From Elioraea sp. (GTDB taxonomy: Bacteria; Pseudomonadota; Alphaproteobacteria; Acetobacterales; Acetobacteraceae), in NCBI RefSeq assembly GCF_022842375.1, contig NZ_JALHPR010000030.1, positions 1 through 46,498 of the forward strand: a stretch of 46,498 nt of DNA. Reading direction: 5' to 3'. The position numbers and the translations under genes were made by a program. The number at the start of each line of letters is the position of its first letter. Position 1 is the stretch's first letter. A model generated the notes under the pieces. The model was not told where the DNA came from. It searched no databases and saw only the letters and a program-made list of their open reading frames with translations. Shown here piece after piece: positions 24,613 to 33,578 of this stretch.

Positions 24613-25944
24613 TCAGTTGCCCATCATCGTCGAGGGCAGCCAGGTGACGATCCCGGGGAACACCGTCACGAGCGCGACGGCCGTGCACATCAGCAGGAAG
24701 AACGGCAGCGTGTTCTTCGCCACCGTGAAGATGTTCTCCCCCGTCAATCCCTGAAGCACGAACAGGTTGAACCCGACCGGCGGCGTGATCTGCGCCATCT
24801 CGACGACGAGCACGATGAAGATGCCGAACCAGAGCAGGTCGAACCCCGTTCCCTGGATGATCGGCAACACCACCGTGACCGTCAGCACGATCATGCTCAC
24901 GCCATCGATGAAGCAGCCGAGCACGACGTAGAGCGCGGTCAGCACGGCGATGATCATGTAGGGGTGGAAGCCCTGCGCGCCGACCCAGGCGGCCATGGCG
25001 GCGGGGATGCGCGAATACGCCATCGCCTGCGTCAGGAACGCCGCACCGGCGAGAATGAAGTTGATCATGCAGGACAGCCGCACCGCACCCATCAGGCTGT
25101 CGCGGAACGTGGTCCAGGAGAGGCTGCCGCCCCAGGCGGACAGCGCGAGCGCGCCAACCACGCCCATCGCCGCTGCCTCGGTCGCCGTCGCGATGCCGCC
25201 GTAGATCGAGCCGAGCACGGCAAGGATCAGCAGCACGACCGGGATCAGCGCCCCGCTCTCGCTGATCTTGCGCATGAAGGGCAGCGACGGTCCGCGCGGC
25301 GGAACGAGGCTCGGGTTCAGCAGCGACCAGACCGCGATGTATCCGGAGAACAGCAGCATCAGCATGATGCCGGGCAGCACGCCCGCGATGAACAGGCGGA
25401 CGATCGACACCTCCGCCGCCACGCCATAGACGATCATGATGATCGAGGGCGGAATGAGCAGGCCGAGGGTTCCCGCGCCTGCCAGGCTGCCGATCGCGAG
25501 GGGTTTGTGGTAGCCGCGCTCGATCAGCGCCGGCAGGCTCATCTTGCCGATGGTCGCGGCCGTCGCGGCGGAGGAGCCGCTGACGGCGGCAAAGATGCCG
25601 CAGCCTATGACATTCACATGCATCAGCCGCCCCGGCAGGCGCTCGACCCAGGGTGCCAGGCCGCGGAACATGTCCTCCGACAGGCGCGAGCGGAACAGGA
25701 TCTCACCCATCCAGATGAACAGCGGGAGCGCTGCCAGCGTCCACGACGCCATCGACTGCCAGATCGCGGTGCCGAGCACCTTCTCCACCGGGAAGGCGTT
25801 GAAGGCAGGGAACAGTGCAGGCAGCACGACGATGCCGACGAGGCCGGTGAGCATCAGCGAGGCGCCGACCCAGATACCGAGGCCAAGGAAGGCGAACAGG
25901 GCAGCGAGCAACAGGATGCCCGCCTCGGTCAGCGCAATATCCAT
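24613..25944 (-). CDS. TRAP transporter large permease subunit DctM (TRAP system 3)
   Basis: A 443-aa membrane protein with DctM motifs ASWTLAALPLFIWMGEILFR, FAAVSGSSAATAATIGKMSL, GSLAGAGTLGLLIPPSIIMI and QITPPVGFNLFVLQGL. The ATG at 25944 lies 5 nt downstream of the DctQ stop; the frame stays open upstream only as a shadow of DctQ. It ends 3 nt from the VOC gene on the opposite strand. Operon order on the minus strand is P (27550), Q (26480), M. Confidence 0.92.
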   Translation of the reverse strand: MDIALTEAGILLLAALFAFLGLGIWVGASLMLTGLVGIVVLPALFPAFNAFPVEKVLGTAIWQSMASWTLAALPLFIWMGEILFRSRLSEDMFRGLAPWVERLPGRLMHVNVIGCGIFAAVSGSSAATAATIGKMSLPALIERGYHKPLAIGSLAGAGTLGLLIPPSIIMIVYGVAAEVSIVRLFIAGVLPGIMLMLLFSGYIAVWSLLNPSLVPPRGPSLPFMRKISESGALIPVVLLILAVLGSIYGGIATATEAAAMGVVGALALSAWGGSLSWTTFRDSLMGAVRLSCMINFILAGAAFLTQAMAYSRIPAAMAAWVGAQGFHPYMIIAVLTALYVVLGCFIDGVSMIVLTVTVVLPIIQGTGFDLLWFGIFIVLVVEMAQITPPVGFNLFVLQGLTGENIFTVAKNTLPFFLLMCTAVALVTVFPGIVTWLPSTMMGN

Positions 25945-25949
25945 CCCCG

Positions 25950-26480
25950 CTACAGTTCCTCCGCCGCCTTCTCGAGAGCACCCGTCTCCTGCCGGCGGTA
26001 GGAGGGAACGCCACCGGTCAGCAGCACCACGAGATCGTCGACGAGTGCGATCGCGAACACGATCGCGCCGGCGGCCATCAGCGTCTGCGGGATCCAGAGG
26101 GGCGTGGCGAGCATGCCCTGGGCCACTTCCTCGAACGCGATACTGTCGGCCACGAGATCGGTTGAGGCCCAGGCGAAGAGCAGCGCCATGAACGACGCGA
26201 GCGAGAGTGCCACCGCCTCCATCACCGTGCGCGACACGCCGCGCACACGGCCGATGATGAGATCGACGCGGATATGCGCGCCATGGCGGAAGGCGTAGGC
26301 AAGCGGGAGCATCGCGCATGCGGCCATGGCGAAGGCCGTCAGGTCATCGCCCCCGGCCAGCACGCCGCCGGTCTGGCGCAACACGATCTGCGCCAGGATG
26401 AGGAACGCGATCGCGAGCAGCGCAACCGCGCCCGCGATCCCGCTCAGCAGATAGAGCGCGTCGAGGGCGCGGCGAAGCAC
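25950..26480 (-). CDS. TRAP transporter small permease subunit DctQ (TRAP system 3)
   Basis: A 176-aa four-helix protein (segments at about 10-32, 48-66, 90-111, 131-153). The family motif appears as LAGGDDLTAFAMAACAMLPL and YAFRHGAHIRVDL. The longest frame starts at GTG 26480 with no strong ribosome site, so the exact start is uncertain by a few codons. It lies 50 nt after the binding-protein gene and 5 nt before DctM. Confidence 0.87.
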   Translation of the reverse strand: MLRRALDALYLLSGIAGAVALLAIAFLILAQIVLRQTGGVLAGGDDLTAFAMAACAMLPLAYAFRHGAHIRVDLIIGRVRGVSRTVMEAVALSLASFMALLFAWASTDLVADSIAFEEVAQGMLATPLWIPQTLMAAGAIVFAIALVDDLVVLLTGGVPSYRRQETGALEKAAEEL

Positions 26481-26530
26481 TGCGCGGTTCGTTTCGGCTG
26501 CTTCAGATACGGGGCGTCGCCTGAACGGCG

Positions 26531-27550
26531 TCAGGCCGCGCGGCCGATTGCGGCGCGGTAGGCGTCGACCAGCGCCTTGCCGTCAGCGCCAGCCTTCTGC
26601 ACCCACTCGTTCACCATCGTATCGCCAACCTTCGCGAGTTCCGCCATCAGCGCAGGCGGTGCCGGGTCGGCGACCGTCATGCCGCGGTCGGCGAGCTGCT
26701 GCTGGCGCGCACGCTCCTCCGACGCAGCGATGTCCCAGCCACGCTGCTCGGCCCGCTCGGCCGCGTCGCGGAGCGCCTGCTGCGCCGAGGCGGGCAGCGC
26801 ATTGAGCGCGCGGGTCGAGCAGAACACGGCATTCTTGGTGCGCGTGAAGCCGACGGGAACGAAATGCTTCACATAGTCCCATGCCTGGCTGTCGACACCG
26901 GTTGCAGCCGACGTGACCATCGCGTTCACCACGCCGGTGGCGAAGGCCTGTGCGAGTTCCGACACCTGCACGAGCGTCGGCGTTGCGCCGACAAGGGTGG
27001 CGAAGCGCTGGGTCGCTGCGTTGAAGGTGCGGAACTTGGTGCCGCGAAGCCCGTCGAGCGTGGCGAGCGGGGTGTTGGTGTAGAAGCCCGACTGCGGCCA
27101 CGGCACCATGTAGAGCAGCGTGATGCCCTGCCGCGCAAATCGGGCCTGAACGAAGGGGCGTTGGAGGCCGGCGAGAACGCGCGCCTGGGTGAAGGAGGTG
27201 ACGAGCATGGGAATGCCGTCGATCTCGAACATCGGGTCTTCGTTGCCGTAGGCCGAGAGCAGGATCTCGCCCATCTGCACCTGGCCGGTCTGCACGCCGC
27301 GCTTGATCTCGGGCATGCGCAGCAGCGAGGCGTTGGAGTGGATGACGACGTTGAGGCGACCGGTGGCGGCGGCCTCCGCGTCCTTCACGAACTCGCGGAT
27401 GTTCTGGGTGTGGAAATTGCCGTCAGGGTACGGCGTGGCGAACTGCCAGCGCGCGGCCTGGGCAGAGGCCGTGTTCCCGAACGGAGCGGTGACGCCAGCA
27501 CCGGTAACAACAGCGCCGGCGGCGCCCAGCAGAAGCGAGCGACGATCCAT
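26531..27550 (-). CDS. TRAP transporter substrate-binding protein DctP family (TRAP system 3)
   Basis: A 339-aa periplasmic binding protein counted from ATG 27550 (a GTG at 27553 is adjacent). The leader MDRRSLLLGAAGAVVTGAG has a twin-arginine motif and ends near SAQA. The mature part has the DctP pattern VIHSNASLLRMPEIKRGVQT, the arginine motif LRGTKFRTFN, and SELAQAFATGVVNAM. GGGGGG lies 10-15 nt upstream of the start. It opens the third P-Q-M operon. The gene lies 123 nt downstream of the small gene ending the cco operon, on the same strand, so read-through from cco is possible. Confidence 0.9.
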   Translation of the reverse strand: MDRRSLLLGAAGAVVTGAGVTAPFGNTASAQAARWQFATPYPDGNFHTQNIREFVKDAEAAATGRLNVVIHSNASLLRMPEIKRGVQTGQVQMGEILLSAYGNEDPMFEIDGIPMLVTSFTQARVLAGLQRPFVQARFARQGITLLYMVPWPQSGFYTNTPLATLDGLRGTKFRTFNAATQRFATLVGATPTLVQVSELAQAFATGVVNAMVTSAATGVDSQAWDYVKHFVPVGFTRTKNAVFCSTRALNALPASAQQALRDAAERAEQRGWDIAASEERARQQQLADRGMTVADPAPPALMAELAKVGDTMVNEWVQKAGADGKALVDAYRAAIGRAA

Positions 27551-27584
27551 CACACAAAGCCCCCCAAGGCCGTTGTTGCCGCAC

Positions 27585-27598
27585 CCCGCGCTGGCGGG
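27585..27598 (-). terminator. Small GC hairpin between the cco operon and TRAP system 3
   Basis: CCCGC-GCTG-GCGGG can fold as a 5-bp stem with a 4-nt loop in the 123-nt gap downstream of the cco-linked small gene. There is no T-tract, so termination is uncertain. Confidence 0.22.
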
Positions 27599-27673
27599 AT
27601 GCCCTGTCAGGCCGTCATGTCACAGAAATCGGCCCCATCGCGCAAGGGGGTGCGCAAGGGCCAGATGGCGGCA

Positions 27674-27877
27674 TCAGTGGTCGCGGTCGCCGGTCCGCGC
27701 TGCATCGGCGGCGTCAAAGTGCCGCTTCAACAGGGTGAACAGGAACAGCACGAAGCCCACGAACATGATCAATCCAGCCACGTAGAAGGCCGGGTCGGTC
27801 GCGGATGCAGCCATGAGCAGGCCGGCAAGCGCGATCACGATGCCGATCGTGCCGAAAATCACTGCGGATGGGGTCAT
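27674..27877 (-). CDS. 67-aa two-helix membrane protein coupled to ccoS
   Basis: A small protein with two predicted membrane helices (residues about 5-24 and 31-51), a short AASATDPAFY loop and a charged tail (KRHFDAADAARTGDRDH). Its ATG overlaps the ccoS stop in ATGA, which is strong evidence for translation as the last gene of the cco operon. I do not recognise a named family. Position and topology suggest an accessory role in cbb3 oxidase assembly or stability, as for CcoS and CcoQ, but this is inference from context only. Confidence 0.72.
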   Translation of the reverse strand: MTPSAVIFGTIGIVIALAGLLMAASATDPAFYVAGLIMFVGFVLFLFTLLKRHFDAADAARTGDRDH

Positions 27878-28095
27878 GGTGTGGTCTCCCGGTCAGGTGG
27901 CCCAGACGTTGGGCGTGTCGGTGGCAATGGGGATGTCGGCGGCTTTGGGCTTGTCGGGTCGTCGTCGAACAGGATCCGGTGAGCGGCGCCGTCGAGATCG
28001 TCGTACTGCCCGCTTCGCATGGTCCAGAGGAAAGCGCCGAGTGCGAGGCCGCCCAGCAGCAGCGACAGCGGGATGAGCAGGATCAGCGCGTCCAT
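27874..28095 (-). CDS. ccoS: cbb3-type oxidase assembly protein CcoS
   Basis: A 73-aa single-span membrane protein. The family pattern is clear: an N-terminal helix (ILLIPLSLLLGGLALGAFLW), then TMRSGQYDDLDGAAHRILFDD, shown here as SGQYDDLDGAAHRILFDD. In Rhodobacter capsulatus, CcoS is needed for cofactor insertion into the oxidase. The C-terminal 24 residues are Pro/Thr-rich and not conserved. Its start overlaps the ccoI 3' end by 13 nt, and its stop overlaps the next small gene by 4 nt. Confidence 0.93.
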   Translation of the reverse strand: MDALILLIPLSLLLGGLALGAFLWTMRSGQYDDLDGAAHRILFDDDPTSPKPPTSPLPPTRPTSGPPDRETTP

Positions 28096-30452
28096 CGACC
28101 CTCCCCACGCTCGACCCTGAGCGCATTGAGCACGACCGTGATCGAGGAGGCCGCCATCGCCGCAGCCGCGATCGCCGGCGTGACGAGGCCCGCGACGGCA
28201 AGCGGCACGGCGATGACGTTGTAGGCGAGCGAGATCGCGATGTTCTGCCGCACCAGCGCCTGTGCCTTGCGCGCGACCGTGACGGCCCAGGGAACGGCGG
28301 AGAGACGCTCGCCCTGGAACACGATGTCGGCTGCCGCCTGCGTCACATCCGCCCCGCTTGCCGGCGAAGCCGAGACGTGCGCCGCGGCGAGCGCTGGCGC
28401 ATCGTTCAGCCCATCGCCGACCATCAGCACCCGATGGCCTTCGGCCGCGAGGGCCGAGAGGCGCGCCAGTTTTGCTGCCGGATCGGCCTCTGCCTGCCAG
28501 TGCGTGATCGCCGTCGCCGAGGCAGAAGCTGCCACCGCCTCGGTGCGATCACCCGACAGCAGCGAGACGGGAAGCCCCAGCCTGCCGAGCGCGGCGACCG
28601 CCTCTGCCGCATCGTCGCGGGGTGCATCGGCGAAGCGGAACACGAGGGGGATGCGCCCCGGCCGCGCGAGCCAGAGCTCCATGCCCGCCCCCGGCAGCGT
28701 GCCGGCGAAGTGTGCATTGCCGAGGCGGATCGTTCCGCGATTGGTCGGCAGGGAAAGCCCCTGGCCCGGATGCTCGATCACGCCTTCCGCCGCTGCCGCG
28801 CCGGCAGACTGGGCCAACGCACGGGCGAGCGGGTGCCGGCTTGCCGCGGCAAGCGCGCCGGCTTCCGCAAGATCGGCCGTCGACCATGCGCCGGGCAGGA
28901 GCGTGGGCCGCCCGCGCGTGAGCGTCCCGGTCTTGTCGAGAACGGCCATGTCGGCTTCCGCCAGGCGCTCGAGCGCAGAGCCGGAGGTGACGAGCACGCC
29001 ACCCCGCATCAGCCGCCCCGAGGCCGCGACCTGTACGGCCGGAACCGCGATGCCCAGCGCGCAGGGGCAGGTGATGATCAGCACGGCAACGGCGTTGACG
29101 AGGGCGGGCTGCCACGCGACGCCGAACACGCCCCACCACAGCAGGAAGGTGGCGGCAGCCAGCGTGTGCACCACCGGCGTGTAGAGCCCGGCGACGCGAT
29201 CGGCCAGCGCGCGGTGGCGGCCGCGCCCTGCCTCTGCCGCCTCCATCATCCGCACGATCGCGGCGAGCACCGTGTCGCCGCCCGCCGCCGTCACCGTGAC
29301 GGTGAGCGGTGCGGCGAGGTTCAGCGTGCCGGCCTGCACCGCGCTGCCGGGTGCGGCCGCGCGAGGCACCGCCTCGCCCGTCACCAGCGACGCATCGATC
29401 TCGGAACGACCCGACAGCACCGTGCCATCGACGCCGATGCGCTCGCCGGCCACGACGAGAACGCGCTCACCCACCCTGACGGCGTCGGGCGCGCGCGGAC
29501 GGGCAAGCCCGTCCTCGCCGATCACCGAGACGGGCGCGCGGTTGAGCGCGAGAAGTTGCGTCGCTGCACGCCGCGCGCGGCCGCGCATCCTGCGGTCAAG
29601 GAAGCGGCCGACCAGCAGGAGGAACACGAGGGAAACGGCGCTGTCGAAATAGGTATAGGGCCCGCCGCGGATCGTCTCGGACAGGCTCATCGCGGCGGTG
29701 AGCAGGATGCCGAGGCTGATCGGCACGTCCATGTTCGTCCGCCCGGCACTGAGCCCGGCCAGGGCGGAACGGTAGAAGGGAAGCCCGCACCAGAGGATGG
29801 CGGGAAGCCCGATCAGCGCCGCGAGCCAGTGCATCAGGTCGCGCGTCGCAGGTCCCATGTCGCCGCTGCCATGCCCCGCCCAGACCGCGACGGACACGAG
29901 CATCACGTTCATCGACGCGAAGGCGGCTACGCCCATCGCCAGCAGGAGCCGTTTCGTCTCGGCATCGTCGGATGCGGCGAGGCACGCGGCATCGAAGGGC
30001 GCGGTGGTGAAGCCGAGCGCGGCAAGCCGCGCGCCGAACGCATCGGCCCGTGCGGCCTCGCCACGCCAACGGATCGTCAGTCGCCGCGTCGCCAGCGCCT
30101 GGCGTGCCCAGGTGATGTCGGGCTCGCGGGCGAGCACCTGCTCGATCAGCCAGGCGCAGGCCGCACAGGTGATGCCGCCCACGAGCAGCGTGATGGACTG
30201 CCCACCCTTGCCATCGGCGACGGCGCGGGCGGCGAGGTCGTGGCGCGGGGCATCAGGCTCCGGTCGCGGTGCCGCACCTTCGGCGCGCGCATAGAACGCC
30301 GCGAGGCCCAGGCCGGAGACGAGCGCGTGCGCGGCCTCGCACCCATGGCAGCAGAAGCTCTCCGCACCCGGCGGCAGCGGTGCGGCGCAGTGCGCGCAGA
30401 GGGAAGCCGATTGCGCCGGCGCGGCAATGACGAACGGCGACTGCGCCGTCAT
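28083..30452 (-). CDS. ccoI: Copper-exporting P1B-type ATPase CcoI for cbb3 oxidase
   Basis: A 789-aa heavy-metal P-type ATPase that moves copper across the inner membrane for the CuB centre of CcoN. The N-terminus has the Cys-rich region typical of CcoI (CAHCAAPLPP and FCCHGCEAAHAL) and one HMA domain with GGITCAACAW. The core has the actuator motif LVTGEAVP, the membrane motif TCPCALG, the phosphorylation site DKTGTLTRG and the hinge GDGLNDAPAL. The ATG at 30452 overlaps the ccoH stop in ATGA; the frame remains open upstream but only over ccoH. It is part of ccoNOQPGHIS. Confidence 0.95.
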   Translation of the reverse strand: MTAQSPFVIAAPAQSASLCAHCAAPLPPGAESFCCHGCEAAHALVSGLGLAAFYARAEGAAPRPEPDAPRHDLAARAVADGKGGQSITLLVGGITCAACAWLIEQVLAREPDITWARQALATRRLTIRWRGEAARADAFGARLAALGFTTAPFDAACLAASDDAETKRLLLAMGVAAFASMNVMLVSVAVWAGHGSGDMGPATRDLMHWLAALIGLPAILWCGLPFYRSALAGLSAGRTNMDVPISLGILLTAAMSLSETIRGGPYTYFDSAVSLVFLLLVGRFLDRRMRGRARRAATQLLALNRAPVSVIGEDGLARPRAPDAVRVGERVLVVAGERIGVDGTVLSGRSEIDASLVTGEAVPRAAAPGSAVQAGTLNLAAPLTVTVTAAGGDTVLAAIVRMMEAAEAGRGRHRALADRVAGLYTPVVHTLAAATFLLWWGVFGVAWQPALVNAVAVLIITCPCALGIAVPAVQVAASGRLMRGGVLVTSGSALERLAEADMAVLDKTGTLTRGRPTLLPGAWSTADLAEAGALAAASRHPLARALAQSAGAAAAEGVIEHPGQGLSLPTNRGTIRLGNAHFAGTLPGAGMELWLARPGRIPLVFRFADAPRDDAAEAVAALGRLGLPVSLLSGDRTEAVAASASATAITHWQAEADPAAKLARLSALAAEGHRVLMVGDGLNDAPALAAAHVSASPASGADVTQAAADIVFQGERLSAVPWAVTVARKAQALVRQNIAISLAYNVIAVPLAVAGLVTPAIAAAAMAASSITVVLNALRVERGEGRWTR

Positions 30453-30973
30453 CGCGCCACGAAGCGCTGGCGATAATCGACCGGCCCCTCCTGGCCGCCA
30501 CCTTGGCCGCCGCCTTGGCCGCGGCGTGTCTTCATCCGCACCTCCCATTGGCCGGGCCGGGGCAGCGTCACCGGTGCCGCGTACAGCCCGGGGCCGACCT
30601 CGGAGAAGGCGAGTGCGAGCGGCTGGGGCGCTTCGAGCGGGCGCAGCAGCACAGCCTCGACCGAGAGCCTGTCGAGCGGTGCCGCCGCGGCATCGCGTGC
30701 GGTGACGACCACGGTGCCCGACAGCGGATCACCGGTTCCCGGATGCCACGCGACGGAGAAGTTCCAGCCGGTGCGCGCCTGGCGCTCGGCTTCGGCGATC
30801 ACGGCGTTGTACTGCCGCCCACGCTCATAGGAACGGTCGACCGTCGTTCCCGCGAAGGTCGAAAGCGCGAACCACGCCATGATCGCGTTCACGATGACGA
30901 CGACCGTCATGCAGCCGACGAACACCCAGGGGATCCAGCCGTCACGTCCTGGTCGGGGCACAGCGCTGCTCAT
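30449..30973 (-). CDS. ccoH: cbb3 oxidase assembly protein CcoH (FixH)
   Basis: A 174-aa protein with one N-terminal membrane helix (about 13-40, WIPWVFVGCMTVVVIVNAI) and a periplasmic domain of the FixH family (TVDRSYERGRQYNAVIAEAE; GLYAAPVTLPRPGQWEVRM). CcoH is required for assembly and stability of the oxidase and interacts with CcoN/CcoI. A Gly/Gln repeat (GQGGGQGGGQ) encoded by three 12-bp units lies near the C-terminus. It overlaps ccoG and ccoI by 4 nt each. Confidence 0.93.
   Translation of the reverse strand: MSSAVPRPGRDGWIPWVFVGCMTVVVIVNAIMAWFALSTFAGTTVDRSYERGRQYNAVIAEAERQARTGWNFSVAWHPGTGDPLSGTVVVTARDAAAAPLDRLSVEAVLLRPLEAPQPLALAFSEVGPGLYAAPVTLPRPGQWEVRMKTRRGQGGGQGGGQEGPVDYRQRFVAR
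30491..30526. repeat. 12-bp in-frame repeat in ccoH
   Basis: Three 12-bp units of the type TTGGCCGCCGCC lie at 30491-30502, 30503-30514 and 30515-30526. They encode the Gly-Gln-Gly-Gly stretch near the CcoH C-terminus. Confidence 0.7.
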
Positions 30974-32478
30974 CGCTTCGGCGCCAGGAAAACGCTGTCG
31001 GATGCGACCACGATCTGCCCCCTCTCATCACGGACGACGAAGCGCACGGGCGTGCTCTCCGGCAGGCGCGATCCTGCTGGCGCGGTGACATGCACGCGAT
31101 GCGCCGTTACCCCATCGGCGCGGGTGGACAGCACCGGCCGCTCATCCGGCGCGCCGACGACGGCGACGATGGCCCCCGCAAGCCCCTCGACGGCAAGCGC
31201 GTGCGTCGGCTCAGCGTAGCCCTTGTTCCAGAGCTTCACCGTGAAGTTGTTCCGCACAGACCCATCCGACAGGGCGATGTAGACGGGCGCGCGATCACGC
31301 AGCACGGCGAGTTCCGTCGTCGAGCGGGTGAGGAACACCACGAGCATGGCGAGGGAGACGGCACCGAGGACACCGGCGTAGATGAGCGTGCGCGGACGGA
31401 TGATGCGGCGATCCGCAGTCGCTGTCGCGCCGGCTTCCTGGCGCGCGGGGCCGGGCGGCAGGGCAGCGCAGGCGGCTTCCGCCGTCTGCATGTGCGCGAG
31501 CGTATCGAGCGCGATCAGGCCGCGTGGGCGGCCGACCTTGTCCATGATGGCATCGCACGCATCGACGCAGAGGCCGCAGCCGATGCATTCGAGCTGCTGG
31601 CCATCGCGGATGTCGATGCCGGTCGGGCACACGTTCACGCACTGGCGGCAATCGACGCAATCGCCCCTGTCATCCCACGCCTCGCCCTGCTTGTGCTTGG
31701 CGCGCGGCTCGCCACGCCAGCCGCGATAGGTGACGATCAGGCTGTTCTCGTCGAGCATCGCGCCCTGGAAGCGCGGCCAGGGGCACATGTAGGTGCACAC
31801 CTGCTCGCGCGCCCAGCCGGCGAGTGCGTAGGTGGTGAAGGTGAGGATGCCGAGGAAGGCGTAGGTCCAGCTTCCCGCCCGGCCGGTGAGGATGTCACCC
31901 AGCATGGTCGGTGCATCGCCGAAATAGAGGATGAAGGCACCGCCGGTTGCCGCCGCGATGCCGATCCAGACCGCGTGCTTGGCGAGCTTCTTCGACCACC
32001 AGGCCCCGTTGCGCGCGCCCTGGTCAAGCCGCATGCGGGCGTTGCGGTCACCCTCGATGCGGCGCTCGACCCACATGTAGAGGTCGGTCCACACCGTCTG
32101 CGGGCAGGCATAGCCACACCAGACGCGGCCGAACAGCGAGGTGACGAGGAACAGCGCGACGGCGGCGAGGATGAGCAGGCCCGTGACGAAGTAGAGCTCG
32201 TCCTGCCAGATCACGATCGGGCCGAGATAGAAGCGGCGGCCCGCGAGATCAACGAGCAGGAGCTGGTCGGGTGCTGCACCGGGCCGTGACCATCGCAGCC
32301 AGGGCAGCACGTAGTAGACGACGAGGGCGGCCAGGAGGATCGCCCACTTGGCGTTGCGGAAGCGGCCCTGCACGCGGGCGGGATACACCTTCACATGCTC
32401 GGCGTAGAGCGGGGTCGGCGCCGACGCGCCAACCGCCGCTGCGGCCGGCTTCAGGGTTGTCGGCGCGTCCATGGGCAT
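30970..32478 (-). CDS. ccoG: cbb3 oxidase accessory protein CcoG (polyferredoxin, Cu reductase)
   Basis: A 502-aa membrane protein with about five helices and two 4Fe-4S sites (CVDCRQCVNVCPTGIDI and CIGCGLCVDACD). The membrane cysteine motifs GYACPQTVW and YMCPWPRFQGAM are present, as in CcoG proteins shown to reduce Cu(II) to Cu(I) for delivery to CcoI. The C-terminal periplasmic part (after about 355) has an Ig-like pattern (NNFTVKLWNKGY). A second in-frame ATG at 32472 could also serve as start. The gene sits 17 nt after ccoP and overlaps ccoH by 4 nt. Confidence 0.94.
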   Translation of the reverse strand: MPMDAPTTLKPAAAAVGASAPTPLYAEHVKVYPARVQGRFRNAKWAILLAALVVYYVLPWLRWSRPGAAPDQLLLVDLAGRRFYLGPIVIWQDELYFVTGLLILAAVALFLVTSLFGRVWCGYACPQTVWTDLYMWVERRIEGDRNARMRLDQGARNGAWWSKKLAKHAVWIGIAAATGGAFILYFGDAPTMLGDILTGRAGSWTYAFLGILTFTTYALAGWAREQVCTYMCPWPRFQGAMLDENSLIVTYRGWRGEPRAKHKQGEAWDDRGDCVDCRQCVNVCPTGIDIRDGQQLECIGCGLCVDACDAIMDKVGRPRGLIALDTLAHMQTAEAACAALPPGPARQEAGATATADRRIIRPRTLIYAGVLGAVSLAMLVVFLTRSTTELAVLRDRAPVYIALSDGSVRNNFTVKLWNKGYAEPTHALAVEGLAGAIVAVVGAPDERPVLSTRADGVTAHRVHVTAPAGSRLPESTPVRFVVRDERGQIVVASDSVFLAPKR

Positions 32479-32495
32479 GCGCTCCGGGGCCGCCG

Positions 32496-33368
32496 CTACT
32501 CGCCGCCGCCGAGCGTATGCACGTAGACGGCGAGCATCTTCATCGTCGCCTCGTCGAGCCGCCCTGCCCAGGGCGGCATCACGCCCATGCGCGGGTTGGC
32601 GATCTGCGCGACGATCTCGGCCTTCGTGCCGCCATAGAGCCAGATCGGGTCATTCAGCCGCGGGCCGCCGACATCGCGCACGCCCTCGCCCTTCTCGCCG
32701 TGGCAGGCAACGCAGTTCTCGGCGTAGACGACAGCGCCGCGCCCCGCCGCTGCCACATCCGTGGAGCGGCCCGACTGCGACAGCACATGCTCGGCGACAT
32801 CGTTGATCTGCGCGCGGCTCAGCACGCCGCCGCCATAGGCCGGCATCTGGCTGATGCGCGCGTCCGGGTCCTGGGTGTTGCGGATGCCGTGCAGGATGAT
32901 GCTGTGGATGGTCTCGAGGCTGCCGCCCCAGATCCAGTCATCGTCGACCAGGGCCGGGAAGCCGCCGCGCGCTCCCTGCCCGCCCGAGCCGTGGCAGGCG
33001 GAACAGTTGTCGGCGAAGGCGACGCGGCCGCCGGCCATCGCGTAGGTGAGCAGGTCAGGGTTCTGCCGCACCTCGTCGAGCGAGGCGGCGCGGATGCGAT
33101 CGAGGAACGGTGCCTGCTCGGCGCGTGCGCGCGCCATGTCCTCCGCGATCGCCTGGCGCTGCGTCCAGTTGCTCGTGCCGCGGAAATGCCCTGAGAGGCC
33201 GGGGAACGACGGGTAGATGATCGCCCAGACCGCCGCCCAGGCGATGCACGCGTAGAGGATGTACAGCCACCATTTCGGCAGCGGCGTGTTCAGTTCCTTG
33301 ATGCCGTCCCACTCGTGACCAGTCGTGGTCTTGCCGGTAATGGCGTCCTTCTCGATCTTCGTCGGCAT
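32496..33368 (-). CDS. ccoP: cbb3 oxidase dihaem subunit CcoP
   Basis: A 290-aa membrane-anchored dihaem cytochrome c. The N-terminal segment WWLYILYACIAWAAVWAIIY (33-52) is the membrane helix, preceded by the family motif HEWDGIKELNTPLPKWW. Haem-binding motifs are CSACH (Cys122, Cys125, His126) and CVACH (Cys219, Cys222, His223); candidate methionine ligands lie in ISQMPAYGGG and GVMPPWAGRL. It carries electrons to CcoO and CcoN. The start overlaps the ccoQ stop by one base (TGATG). Confidence 0.96.
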   Translation of the reverse strand: MPTKIEKDAITGKTTTGHEWDGIKELNTPLPKWWLYILYACIAWAAVWAIIYPSFPGLSGHFRGTSNWTQRQAIAEDMARARAEQAPFLDRIRAASLDEVRQNPDLLTYAMAGGRVAFADNCSACHGSGGQGARGGFPALVDDDWIWGGSLETIHSIILHGIRNTQDPDARISQMPAYGGGVLSRAQINDVAEHVLSQSGRSTDVAAAGRGAVVYAENCVACHGEKGEGVRDVGGPRLNDPIWLYGGTKAEIVAQIANPRMGVMPPWAGRLDEATMKMLAVYVHTLGGGE

Positions 33369-33565
33369 CAGCGTGCCCCTCCCTGATCCCGGCCCTCATC
33401 CCGGCCATCATCCCTGTCGTCATCGAGCGGGATGCGTCCCTGTGCCTCGAGCCGCACCTTGTTGCCTGGCCGGAATGCCCAGACGACGATGCCGGCGAAC
33501 AGCAGCAGGAACCATACGACCCAGAGCTGCTTGAGCAGCGCGTAGTTGGCAGCGAGCCATTCCAT
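33368..33565 (-). CDS. ccoQ: cbb3 oxidase subunit CcoQ
   Basis: A 65-aa single-helix protein (LKQLWVVWFLLLFAGIVVWA at about 11-30) followed by a charged tail rich in Asp, Arg and Gly (DDDRDDGRDEGRDQGG). CcoQ stabilises the interaction of CcoP with the CcoNO core. It lies between ccoO (13 nt away) and ccoP (one-base overlap). The repeated Asp-Arg-Asp tail is longer than I would expect. Confidence 0.92.
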   Translation of the reverse strand: MEWLAANYALLKQLWVVWFLLLFAGIVVWAFRPGNKVRLEAQGRIPLDDDRDDGRDEGRDQGGAR

Positions 33566-33578
33566 GTCCGCTGTCCCC

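Noticed and set aside
28377-30476. A 699-codon plus-strand frame opposite ccoI
   Set aside because: It lies antisense to ccoI, has shadow-type composition (Arg, Gly, His, Ala) and no recognisable domain.
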